The position numbers and the translations under genes are program-made. A stretch of DNA of 64,000 nt from Ectocarpus siliculosus (taxonomy: Eukaryota; Sar; Phaeophyceae; Ectocarpales; Ectocarpaceae): assembly GCA_000310025.1 (NCBI GenBank), contig FN649751.1:5404253-5468252 (forward strand). The letters are read 5' to 3'. Position 1 is the stretch's first letter. Each line of letters begins with the position of its first letter. This document shows positions 34,201 to 46,000 of this stretch, one piece after another. Below the pieces are notes generated by a model that saw nothing but the letters and a program-made list of their open reading frames with translations, ran no database searches and had not been told where the DNA came from.

Positions 34201-35403
34201 GTACACATTGAAGAGCACGAAGTGCCCATGGTCCGTCACCAGCACCCGCCCCTCAGAATCCAGCGCCGCTAGTCTGTCCGGGCTTAGCCTTCGCTCCCCG
34301 ACAAAGCTCCCGGGAGAGCCGAAAAACGCCGAGTCTCCGAGCGACGTCGTCGACGCCAAGGTCTTCAGCCCGGACTCCGATCGGACGAAGGTCGCAACGC
34401 CGGAGTATGACACCTTTCGGGGCAGCTTGCAGTGGTTGAAGAAGCCGTGGTAACCCTGCGCCCGCGCCAACTCGTGCTCAACTGCGGGTGGCAGGCGGGG
34501 GCACAGCGAGACAGATCACGACCCGGTGAAGTTGCGCCGCACTGCTGACTCGAGGCGGGAAGATCGTGCTGTGTTTTTGTGGGAGGCTGTCGGTGACGGC
34601 GATCATGCGTTCACAACCAAACTGCGCGGTAGACATCGCCGAAATATGGTGAAAGACAAATGAGTGTGCCTTGAGCACATCGAAAATAACCCTCCAGTGG
34701 AGGAGTTAAACACGCTCCACCTTTTCCGGTACCCGGCAGGCATCCACGACACTTGACCTGTGGAGACCTGCCAACACCCGGAGGACTGGTGTCCCGATAC
34801 CTACACAAACCTGGAGGCTATAGCAGTAGTAGACATCCAGACTCGGAGGCGAGGCCACCGCCAAGAGGCACGGCCTGGCGTCACTATCGTGGTAGGCAGA
34901 ATCGTGGATGATCAATCTCACCTAGACCGGCCCTCGTAATCTTGATCTCTTGGAAGCAAACTGTCCGTTGGTTGGTTGAAGTCGGGTTTTGGCGGGAACC
35001 GGCAGGAGAGCCAGCGACAATTCGCGCCGCAAGGGAAAACAAACAGCGTAAAACGAGTAAAACGAGACAAGTAGTGTAAACGGATTTTTGCTTAGAGCGT
35101 GTTAGCAGGTGGGTTTAGGTTGCTGTGGCAAATATACAAAATAGCAACCGAACGGTGGGGGGCAGGCTGAAGACCCAGCAACCACGTACAGCGACTGCTG
35201 TGTAGGCCCGCGGCTACGGCGAAGGTCTGCGGCTTACCGATGTCCGCGTTGAACTGGTCCAACAGCTGCTGCACCCCTCCGTGACTCGCGGCCACCTTCC
35301 TCAGCCCATTGATATTCCACGTTAGAATGCGTGCCTCGCGTTCCGCAGATGCGTGGCCGTCCTCGCGCAGAGCACCGGGGTGTTCCTGGGACGGCTGATC
35401 CAT
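31271..35403 (-). CDS. APE2: AP endonuclease 2 (ExoIII-type) with C-terminal GRF zinc finger
   Basis: Six exons on the minus strand: 35238-35403, 34922-34960, 34196-34481, 33639-33759, 33152-33282 and 31271-32609, about 693 aa. It cleaves DNA at abasic sites and trims 3' ends in base-excision repair. ExoIII-family motifs appear in order: LTWNINGLRK, VCFQEIKI (catalytic Glu), VSYSGVATF, LVGDLNACASQLDHG, SAFTCWNTQTGARDNNYGTR followed by IDYIIAG, and LGSDHCPVRARF. A long low-complexity linker rich in Gly, Ser and Ala follows (about residues 320-620), including a poly-Gly run from a (CAC)n tract near 31741. The protein ends with a GRF zinc finger (CEHGEPSIQRTVLKPGPNHN, then RRFYTCAR and CTFFQW), the hallmark of APE2 rather than APE1. 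The 39-base second exon carries the catalytic Glu. The start is the ATG at 35403 (MDQPSQEHPG); no better upstream ATG was found. The linker makes it longer than human APE2 (518 aa). RQSKLAF in the linker might be a degenerate PCNA-binding motif. Confidence 0.92.
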
Positions 35404-35806
35404 GCCGAGGGTGGCAATGTTGTATGCTGCTGTAATACTGCAACAGCTACTTCCAGACGGCAGTGTGGGTGCCGATGATGCTTTACACTCTGTGTTTTCG
35501 ATACAACTCTCCTGAACAATCACCTACCATAGAGCCACATGCTTTGTTAAGACGCTATATACACATGACAGGCTCGTTGGTGTGCCAGGTGCGAGGTGTG
35601 TAGGTCGACATGATCGGCGGCGGCGGCGCAAGGCGGCGCAATCGGGGTCTCGGCGGAAAGCGCTTTCATAGTTCGCGGGTATGCGCTATTGTGGGTTCGT
35701 GCGTCCTCGAAGCTGGCCACACATCATGTGTACTTGGCCACACAGAGCAGTGCATTGCAGTGTGTTAGCGCAACGGTGTCACAAACGATCACACCGTGAC
35801 GTTAGG
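35404..35806. promoter_or_regulatory. Shared divergent promoter region, APE2 / Rossmann gene
   Basis: The two start codons point away from each other across only about 400 bp, so both core promoters and 5' untranslated regions must fit here unless non-coding first exons lie further out. No consensus element was identified. The function is inferred from gene orientation. Confidence 0.5.
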
Positions 35807-38800
35807 ATGCGACGTCCGTCTTCAACGTCGTCCGTTTTTCTTCTATGGGCGTCGTTGCAGGGCGTGGACGCGGGTCGTTCCTCGCTCATTGCCGGAAGGA
35901 TGGCAGCATCTCCGCCTGGTGCTGCAACAAGCGGCGCAACTGCGACGACGTTTTGTTCCAGCAGCGGCCACGGCAGTAGGATGCGTTGGTCTAGGCCCGA
36001 GGAAAGAAAGAAGCCTCGAATAAGCGCGCTAACGCCTGGTGCTCGAAGCCTGTCCGCAGCGCAGACGGCGTGGGCAACATCTCCAGCAGCAGGAAGTGCT
36101 GCCACGCGTTGCTCGAACAACAGACGTCGTCTGGCACGAGCAGCGTCTCACACAACGACGCGCTTGCCTGCGAACGCCCACGCACGCCGACGGCGCCAGG
36201 CCATCCCACCGCTATCTTCGGCCGACACGGAAGACCCCGAGGCTGCTGCCGGTCAGTCGTTGTTCATCTTCGGCGTGGGATACGTCGCCACGGCTGTTGC
36301 CCTGACCTTTCTGAGGAAGGGCTGGACCGTACACGGCACTTGCACCGACCCGAGAAAGGTCAAGTCCCTGGGAGATCAGGGAATAAAGGTGCAATATGCT
36401 GTCCGACTCCTTGTGCTGACGCATGTTGCCATGGACATCAATACAAGCTGCTGTTGTGATTGCACAGCGAGAGTTACTGGTCGTTGCGTGTCCGCTGTTC
36501 TGCTCGGCCTAGCGTAGACCCCGCACCAACGTGTGTACCTACTACGGTGTTGCAGCCTATGGAGCTCCTTCCCTGCGGCGCTCTGCGTGGTGGCAGCAGA
36601 GGAGCATCGAGCCACGCGGCGGCGAGATATGTTGGCATCTTCAGCGGTGCTTAGAGAGTAGCAACGGCACCGTACAAGTCATTTGCTAGATGCGTTTCGC
36701 GTGTGCTGATGTCGTTCGATTCTCAACAATGGGTCGGCCAATGACCACGTCTGAGATCGACTAGTCTTCTCTTCGTTGGCCTTATCGTGGTGTGTTTCGG
36801 GACGCGTCCGTCAGGCGTTCATTTTTGACGACTGGAGCGGGCCGATGATGCAGCCGGAGCCTCTGTCGGTACTCGCGAGCGCCACCTGTGTCCTGAGCAC
36901 AGTGCCACCAGCCCTGCAGTGAGCCCGTCTTAGCTCTGTGGTACACGTTAGGCCGCGCATTGCTCTTCTTCTTCATATGTATGGATCGTGGAGCCCGATG
37001 CCTTGGTTTGTTGAAAAGTATCACGCCGGCTCGACGATTTTTCTTTTTTGGTACGAGCCATGGCGGGAGGCTTCGCAAGCGCTTTACGACAGTAGTGAGT
37101 CGGTACCAGCTGCGTTGTGATGCGCCCTCACCGGCGTCAATGACATGTATGCCCTGGTTTTACTCTGAGCAGGTCGGGTGCAGACCCCGTCCTCGTGGCG
37201 CATGAGGCGGAGCTGCAGTGGGCCCGTAGCAAGGGTAACCTTCGATGGGTGGGCTACCTCTCTTCCACGGGTAAGGGTACCATTTGGTTTATTTTCCTTC
37301 CGACTTCCTTCCATTATGTAGAATGGTGTACCCTTTGGGGGGTGGTTGGCTTGTGAACACGGACGTCCGCGTTAGTTGGACCAGTGGATATTTTACAGTG
37401 CTGAGCGGAGACCGGAAGACAAACAACAACAACAACAACAACAACAAGTTCCATGAAGGTCGGACAGTACCTGAAGAGGGTGGGATGGCCTGCAGAAGTT
37501 GCTTCTGCTTTAGCTCCCTCAGCAAAGGGGGGGTACAATGAGAAGATGCAGTTCGAGGGAGTTGAGTCGTCTGCTCGTGCGTTTGAACCCGGTGTTGCGA
37601 CCCCGACGGTGACGACTTTGCAACAACGACAGACTTGGGGGGTAATGACCGCACCGGTTGAGAATGGAAAAAGAGAGCCTGCCGGTGGGTAGGTTTCTTG
37701 GGTGGCACACCTCCGAAAACCCTGTAGCTGAAAACCTAAGCTCCTCCAATGTCGCAACCCACAGCACCTGTAGTCCTTCCACCCTGTGCTACAACAGCAG
37801 CTACATGGCAACGGGTAAGGCGTGGTCGTGCAATGACGTTCCGGCGCGCGCTTCTCGCGGCCTTGTTCCAGGGGTGTACGGGGATCGGGGTGGGGGTTGG
37901 GTGACCGAGGAGGACGAGCCATGGCCTGCAGCGCCGAGGACGAAGGCGAGGCTGAAGGCGGAGAGGTCCTGGCTTCGGCTTCATGTGAGAGAAAGAGAGA
38001 GGGCTAGGAAGTTTGTGATCGTGTCGAGGGGCGGGAGAAATGGGTGCATACATTTCGCAGCGAGAGGCACGGTACAGTGTGTACGAGGGAGGGTAAACAG
38101 ACAAAGGGTGAACACAGAAGGCCAGAGCGAGAGGCAGAAAGACAGCTATGAAGTCGAGTGGCGTTGGCAGCAACTGTCATAGCTCACACGATCGTTTCGC
38201 AGCCCATCATCAGCGATGGACTGGAATGGACGCAGTGCCCCGAAGGAGAGGCCTGTCGGTTGACTGCTTGATTTCTTCCCAAGGCCAGACATCCATCCCT
38301 TAGATGCAAGTCGGGAGGACATAATCCAAGCGGCAAGCAGCGTACCCGGAAATTTGAGGGACACACAGCAGTTGATTGTGTCGCCTTCGTTTTTGAGTGG
38401 ATTTTTTGTGTAACGTCCGCTCTTCCTGCACACTGCCTGTTTGACCGTCTCGGACCCCCGCCCTGCTCGCTGTGCTACGGCAGGAGCGCGACGGTCTCCC
38501 CGTGCATGTCTTCCGCCTGGCCGGGATCTACGGTCCCGGCAGAAGCGCTCTGGACGCCGTCGCGAGGTTTGTTGACGCGTCGGGTGCCCGTCAGCTGGTG
38601 TGCTCGATTTGCATTTAGTGGAGTTAGATTGAGGTTTGATTTTTGCCGGCTGGTTGGCCGTGAAGCGAGCTGGCAGGTTCGGCCTTGGCTCATGCAAGAA
38701 CACGCCGTGGACACCCGGATTGAGAATTTTTGCTGTGAGTATCTGCTCACGTTCGGTTCGTCTTCTGCACGGTCGTGTAACCTCCTTGGTAGAACAAGTG

Positions 38801-41257
38801 TGCCGCGGCTAATGTAGCTTGCGCCTGACAGCCACCTGTGTCTTGCTCAGTACAGTACACTTGCTTCCCTCTTCCGTAGTTGTTGTAGCCCTCTCGAAAA
38901 TTTGAACGCCCTGCTTGAGCAAGTTCCAGCGCTCAGACGAGTACATTACACCTGCTTCCCTCTCCTCAATCGTTATTGCCCTCTCAAGACAGACATTGAA
39001 CGCCCTGCTTGAACACGTTGCACAGGCATAACGGGGACATTCGACTGGCCGGCTCTGACGACGGGACGATGGTTTCTCGGACGCACGTGTCCGACATTGT
39101 TGGGGTGGTGGAGGCCTCGATCGAGCTGCCCGCACCTGGCATGGTGCTCAACGTCGCGGACGATCTCCCGTCTACGAGATACGAGGCGAGGAGGTGCTTT
39201 GCCCTCGAGCGTGTGGGGGTACCTGCAGAGTGGTGGCCCTGTCGTTGTGGTTTTTGGGAGCAGGTGTCCCGTTGTTGCGGTGCTACGACCTCTTGGGATG
39301 CGGCCGCTCACCGTCATAGTGTGGACGCTCGTCTCCTTTCGAACGCGTTACCTGTTACGCCGGGCTACGACCGTCGAAGCAACGTACCACACCCGAGGGC
39401 ACTTAGAAACTGGCCTCTATTTTTTGTCGCATGGTATGCGTATGACACGCTGAGCTCCCGCTACGTGATACTCTGTTCTGCATGGAGCTAGACCTACAGC
39501 AAAAGAGGGCTGTTTGGCGATTGATTGTCCAGTGTAGGGAAGGAGCCTCGGTGCCGCGAGTGACCCGCTCTCAAACGCCTCTAACCGGTCTGCTCGTTTC
39601 GGAACATTATTTGGTCGGATGCCTCACCTTTGCTCTTCTTTTTCTTGCCCAGACGTTGGCGTACGGGTGCAAGTTGTTAGGATTCCCTCGCCAAGACCCA
39701 GATCCCGCGGAGAAGTACGTCAATCGAAGGTGCGGCCAGCGGGTGTGATTATTAAGGTTTTCGTGGGAAGAACTGGACCAGAGTGCTGTGCCGCTGTTTC
39801 GGCCGTTTCAAGACTCCTTGCCTCGGATGCATGCGTGTGGTGCGAGTCTGGGTGAACGTCCCCGTTCGAAATGTCCTCGCTGTTTAGAGTGTCCTGCCTA
39901 CGCCAGCACCCTGTGTATTAACCTAGAGGCTCTTTGAGAATGAGGTATTGTGGACAAGTATGTACTCAGCATGTGTATGAATACTAATATTTCCCCCCAA
40001 AGTTGTCCCGTCAAAGGGTATGGAAATTCTGTGGCAGATAGAGAGTCAGCGCGAAGCCCTTGACACTGAGGAAGGCTTGACCGAGCTTAGTTGTATAGCA
40101 ATTTGTCGAGACTTGTTCCCGCCAGGTTTTCCATTGGTTTTAGCAGCAGCAGCAGAAGCAGCCTCCTACACCGAATACCGAAGTGTCCCAACTCCTGCCA
40201 CTCCGGGCAATATTAGCCACGCGCTCCCTCACGCGTTCATTCCTTCCGCCAATCAAAATTCGTCGTTGCCGCTCAAACGATTGTTGGACCTTGTAGGGGT
40301 GGGGGCAACAAGCGGGTGGACAACGAAAGAATGCGTGCGTTGCTGGCGGCGAGTGGCCGGTCGCTGACCTTCCCAGACTACCGATCGTGAGTGTGGACCG
40401 ATGGCGGTGCCGCGGAGATTTACGACGACGGAACGACACGCTGACCTGTGCGAAAGGAGCACCGCTTTGTCTTCGGGCGCGCGAACTTTCGCGGCTTGTG
40501 TCTCATGCTTGTCCTTCTTCGGTAGACACGGGGACTGCTGTGCTTCCCGTTATCTTGCCATGAGAATGCTGTAGTTTACAGCAGCAGTAATGGCTATTTG
40601 AAGGTTGTTCCAGCGTCGGCCCGCACTCACGAGCTTTCGTGGAAATGCGTCCGGGGTAGGCCACCGTAACCGTTGCTATTGCGATGCGCAGAGGGCGACC
40701 GGCTGCCGGGCGTTTTCTCCCGTCCCAAGCTCACAACGAGCCGCCACCCTCGTACACGTGTACCTCTTGCATCCATCCACAGAGGGCTAAAGGCCGTGCA
40801 CGAAGGGGACGGTCGCCCCTTCACAGCAGAGGAGCCGACTGTCGAGCCCGCCTCTGGACAACACGGCGGTCGTTCCGTAGCGCCCTCCTTCGACGCTGCT
40901 AACGCTAACGCTACCACTGCTGCTGCTGCGGGTGGCCGACAGGAGGAGGGAGACGTGTCGGCACAGCTGGGAGCGTTGAACGCGCAAGTAGCGCGCCTGG
41001 AGGCGAAGCTGGGCCGAATGTTGACCATTCTCGAAGAACGAGATACTAGTAGCAGTGGTGGTGGTGTTGTTGCCGCCGTTGGAGCGGCGGCAAACGAAGA
41101 CGGCAAGCCGGCCTCCGATGGTGGTTGTGTCGGGGGCCAGTCAGAGGAGGGCGTTGTTGGCGAAGCTAGTATCAGTAGAGGCGAAACGGTATTGTGGGAG
41201 GAGGGCGAGGCGTTGCCGGACGGGATCAAACACCTTGCGGGAGACGCCGACTCGTGA
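35807..41257 (+). CDS. NAD(P)-binding Rossmann protein, YeeZ-like epimerase/dehydratase, organelle-targeted
   Basis: Nine exons: 35807-36388, 36815-36918, 37173-37270, 37872-37984, 38484-38566, 39026-39185, 39653-39714, 40297-40386 and 40783-41257, about 588 aa. The first 140 residues are Ser/Ala/Arg-rich with a hydrophobic start (SVFLLWASLQG), which suggests a targeting presequence. The Rossmann part starts SLFIFGVGYVATAVALTFL. VLSTVPPAL, DPVLVAHE, WVGYLSSTGVYGD, HVFRLAGIYGPGRSALDAVA, SRTHVSDIV, VLNVADDLP, LAYGCKLLGFP, NKRVDNERMRALL and LTFPDYRSGLKAV follow in the order seen in YeeZ-type SDRs of bacteria and plants. The substrate is unknown. The last exon adds a roughly 130-residue tail with a coiled coil (ALNAQVARLEAKLGRMLTIL), unusual for the family. 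Intron 6 needs a GC donor (GAG|GCGAGG) to keep phase. A short exon between 39714 and 40297 (family region before NKRV) may be missing. The start could be an upstream in-frame ATG at 35681. Confidence 0.85.
37421..37447. repeat. (AAC)n microsatellite
   Basis: About nine AAC units in intron 3 of the Rossmann gene. Confidence 0.9.
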
Positions 41258-43023
41258 CGAGACATAGATATGTCACCACGTCACAATTGATGGAGCCTCC
41301 TCGTGTGTGTGTGTATATCGTGTTGTCGCTTTGGCTGGCTTCCTTTGACCCCGGCATTTCGCAAGCTTGAGAGGAACAATTTTTGCTGAATGCGTTTGAG
41401 CGAGAGACCCGAGGTTGGGACCCTCGCACAGAAGTTATTTACAGGTCGAACGGTATATGCTACGGTGGTTCGTTGCGCTGCTTGCAAATAAAACTAGCCC
41501 GGGAACCCGCGGGCTCAACTGGCTCAAATGAAGCCCGCTTCCCTTTCCCCCCACAATCCCGCTGCGAGGGAGACAGGGGGGAGAGCAACTCAAAGACGAA
41601 TTTGAGAGCCTGACATCTACTTTAAAGCAGAACCTAGAGATAGTCGCTGTTGGGATACATACTCAAGACAGAAGAAACAAGCCGTTACTGTCGGAGCGCC
41701 CCTGTGAATAGTGACAGCACGCTTTTGAAGTTTTCATGCAAGAACGTCCTGTAGGACGTCAGAATCAATCAAGTGCTTCTCAACCCGAATCGGGACCTCC
41801 ATTTTGTTGCCCCCCCCCGCCGGGAATGGTTGGATGTGTTTTCGTGACCTCGTCAGCACCATTCCCAAGGGCATCCGCACGCTTCACTGTGTGGTGAGGG
41901 CGGCGCGACTCGGGAGAGCACGTGATGGGCATCCTGTCGATCACCCAGAGAGTACCGTCGTAGTAGTGCAGAACTTGCTCAACCTGCAAGGTTTAGTCGT
42001 TCTCCCGAAGCTAGTACAGTTGCTGTGTTTGGATGGGTTCCTTTCCGGCGATGATGTGGCGCTCGCCTCGCGACATCCATTGTAGCCCCATCACGGCAGT
42101 GCTCCAACAGACATATAATAAAAACGCTCTAAGAGAAATACATGCTCAGGAAACTTCCCCCAGGGTAAATATCAGAAAAACGCGAGAACAACGACCGACG
42201 ACGCACGCACGCACCAAGTGCACTCATCCTACGTTGCTTCCGCGTGGACCCGACGTATTTCTCTGGTCCTCTTTCTCTCCCCGTTCGCTCTCTCGACTAA
42301 TCATCGAGCTGCTGGAGATCCCACGATAAGACACAAAATACTACCACTGTGGACGTTCCATGAAAAAAAAAAAAAACTCCCAGCCAGCTTGCGATTCGAT
42401 CACCTGCTTATCGTACCTCGTGCAGAAATCATCAACATATAAAATCTATCTCACTGCGTCTCATGTACAACGATGTCCTAGCACGTGGCTTCTCACAAAC
42501 TCCCCGCCAGCCGAGCACTTTGAAAACAATCAAACTCACAAGCCAACACGAACGAGTTTATACGTCAGAATAACCACACACACACACACGGTAGGGCTAC
42601 GCGGGGGTGGGATGGTGGACGAAATTTTGCGTTCTCTTCGAGGTGAAGCAATCAAGCAACACTATGACGCCTCTGCGCACAACGGTCAAGAAAGTCGCGG
42701 CGGCCCCGCCCACCGCGTGCTCTCGCGTGCCAAACCAAAGCCCTGGAACAGAAAAAAAAAAAAAACGCAAGCGAATCGAAGAAGAACCACGCACACGTGC
42801 AAAAGCAGTAGTTCTGAAAAACGCACACCACGTGTCTCAACACACCACAGACAAAATAAGACACAATATATGACCACAGTATAGTATTCAATTTTTGGGA
42901 CTTTTGGGACCACCAATCCTTCCTCTCGGCAGATAGGTCCCGTCGCCGCATCCCTCCCTTCCCCCCCCCAACCCTCCCGAAAAAAGGAGGATGCCCCCCC
43001 CCCCCCGCGCCCATGCCTCGCCG
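41258..43023. other. Convergent intergenic region
   Basis: Lies between the 3' ends of the Rossmann gene and the CW gene. It contains A runs (42363-42375, 42751-42764), a short CA run near 42577-42590 and C runs (41811-41818, 42961-42970 and 42996-43006). Open frames of up to about 170 codons have no recognised domain. No gene is called. Confidence 0.4.
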
Positions 43024-46000
43024 TCACCTCCACGGCTTCACCATCTTGATCGGCCTCGACTTCATGATCCGCACGCCTCCGGCCAGCATCGACGACGCTC
43101 CTGCCCCCGCTGTGCCGGACGTCCCCGTTGCCACGGCGGCGGCCACCCTTGCCCCCGCGCCGGGGGCGGCAGACTCGGGCCCGCCGGGTTCCACCGCCGC
43201 CTCCTCGTCCTCCTTCACGACGGCCACGAACCGCGCCTCCCTCTCGCCCGCCCCGTCCAACTGCGCCGCCAGCCCGTCGACCACAAGCCACCGGAGGTGC
43301 CGCTCCAGGGTCGGCGCCAGGTGCTCCAGCCACTCCGCCCAGTCTTGAGCGGAACCGGCGTTGGGCCTGCCTTCCCACGGCCGCTCCCGCATTGCCGCTA
43401 ACAGAGCCGCTGCCGTCGCGCCTTCCGGGCGTGTCGTCGACGACGTCGAAGGAGAAACGGCGTCGCTTGTGGCGGTGACCGTACTGCCGGCGTCCACAGA
43501 AGCGGCGGCCGGTCGAGGGGTAGAAGCCATCGTCAGGTAGTGCAGCACCGAGCACCGTTGCTGCCGCTCTCGCTCGTAGGTTCCGACGCGACGGGTCGCC
43601 GGCCGCGCCCGCGGCTGATCAGGCGCAGCCGCCGCCGCTAAAAGCGCCGCCCNNNNNNNNNNNNNNNNNNNNNNNNNNNNNNNNNNNNNNNNNNNNNNNN
43701 NNNNNNNNNNNNNNNNNNNNNNNNNNNNNNNNNNNNNNNNNNNNNNNNNNNNTTTCCCGTTCGAACTCGCCCACCTCGCCGCCGCCGCCGCCGCCGCCCC
43801 GCCCTCAACAACGCCTCCTGCTCTGCCGGCGCTCGCTTGCTCTCCGTTGGCCTTGGCCGTGGCTCCGACCTCGTCCACATCCCGAAACCTCCCGAGCGAT
43901 AGCTTGTGCTGACCGGTGAGCTTGAGGGAAGCGGTGAGGAGGTCAAGCGGCGGCGCAGGCCTACCCGGGCCGGTGGCCGTAGCTGGGCAGTATCTCTCCG
44001 AAAAGTAGAAATCGTTGCGGGGTGTTGAACTCGTCTCGTCCATCCGGGAACTCGCTCTTCAAAACGCATCACAAGGGGCGGCGCGCGAAAAAGACGACAA
44101 TGGAGCACAAGAACGATGTACAGGAACAAATAAGGTCTTTGTGTTTTTCGCCTCTTGAACCTCCCCCCTACACTGCAAGAGGCGTGACAATCTAGTAAAA
44201 TGCCCCGCCACAACAACGCAGATACGACGAGAGGCTGAGAGGGAGGGGAAACGGGTTGCGCGACGACTCAAAACACGAGTAGCCCGAGGAACGGTGGATA
44301 CGATACCCAGCGCCAAATTTGGCGCCAAGTCGAGCTCCCCAAATCCACAACTACACCGTACCCGCCGCTGACTTCTGCCGCTGCCATGGGGCGGGGTATC
44401 GTCAATAACGATGGCGGGACCGGAAGGCGCAAGGAAACCGAAAAAAACAGAGTACAACAACCCGCCAAACTTGCGGCCTGTTCGGTCTTTGCAGAACAAC
44501 GACCCGTGCTTTTCACACCACATGTGGCGGACGTCGTCCCCTCTCTCACGAAAGGACACGCACGGCACCCACCCGCGAAACACGCTTACGTACGACGGGA
44601 GGAACAAGCGACAACGCCGGGGCGGACATGCTCACCTCGGGACAGCCGCCGTGCCGCCAGCAGGCTTCGGGAAGAGGTACCCGGCGGACGCGCTCGCGCA
44701 CGGCCCAGCAGAGTAGGGGGGCCTGAGTTTCCCGTCGTTGTTGAACAGGATCTCGCGGTACGAGAGGCGGCCGTTCGCCTTCTGCAGCCCGCCGCCGGCG
44801 CCCCTCGACAGGAGCCCCCCCCCGCCAGCGCCGGAAGCTCTGGCCCCGCCGCCGCCGCCCCCGCCGCCGCTGCTGCCGCCGCCGCCGCCCGCCGCGGCCT
44901 GGTCCCTCTCCCCCTTGGCCTGCTTCGTCTCGGCGTCGTACTCGTCCGGGTAGCTGCAGTGGTTCGCCGGGCTCCAGGTGTTCATCTTGCAGTACCTTCG
45001 GAACGCACCGAGGGGCAGACCGAGGGGCAGAGGAGTGTTGGCGTGGATGAGGTCTAGGGCGGGAGGGTGGCACGAAAAGGCTTGACTGTCGCCGAGCGCG
45101 AACGCGGTCCAAACGGTCAAGCACGGAGAAAAAGATCGGGGCTTGTACCGTCACTATATGGACGCGTGCATACCAACAACAACCGTTGAGGCTGCCGTAA
45201 AAAAATCCGTGGGGATGGATGCCTCTCCAGCAAGAGGGCAAACCGGCACCGTAAAGCGTCCGAACATCGGAAATACCAGAACCAGGAAAATGTCATCAAC
45301 ACTGTCCCGCAAGGTTGAACGCACAACATATGGTTCCCGAGTCATAAATATATGCGAACGATAAACAAGGCGGCGGCGGCGGCGGGGCTGCGCCTGATCA
45401 AACACGGTGTCTCAGACTCAACACGTACCACGAACAGCCACATGGTACCACGACGAAAGCAAGCACCATTGCCGTCAGCACCGCTGTGCGAGTGCTCGGT
45501 AGCGGCAGCCTTGCCGTGTATTATCCCTTGTCTACTCTAAAGGGACCCCTCTACTGCTGTCGTTCGATGCTGTTGATGTGGGCGACGGGGAACTACAGAT
45601 GGCACCACTATATTCTCGGCATTAAAAAGTTTCGACCCGCGACGACACTCAGGAGGGGACTGTTGAAACATCCTCGCTATTATAACAAAAATGGAGGCGT
45701 GGTGCGTGCAGGCAGGTGTATGGGTTGATTCGCAGAAAAGATGGAAGGAAGGGTACTGTGCGATCCCTTCAGTAGACGAGAGCCGGGGGCACCATGACCA
45801 CGAGCGCGACAGAGAATACCAGAACGGTACCTCAAGACAAAAAAACACAAATCAACGTCGGCAGCGATGGGATCGCCGATTGCTGGCACAACGCTGATCA
45901 CTGCGTTAGGAATACATCTACTGTTGCTCTTTCGGCAACCTGCTACTAACACCCACGACAAGTGTCTCTCTACCTCTGGACCTCTTGCCCACGCCATATT

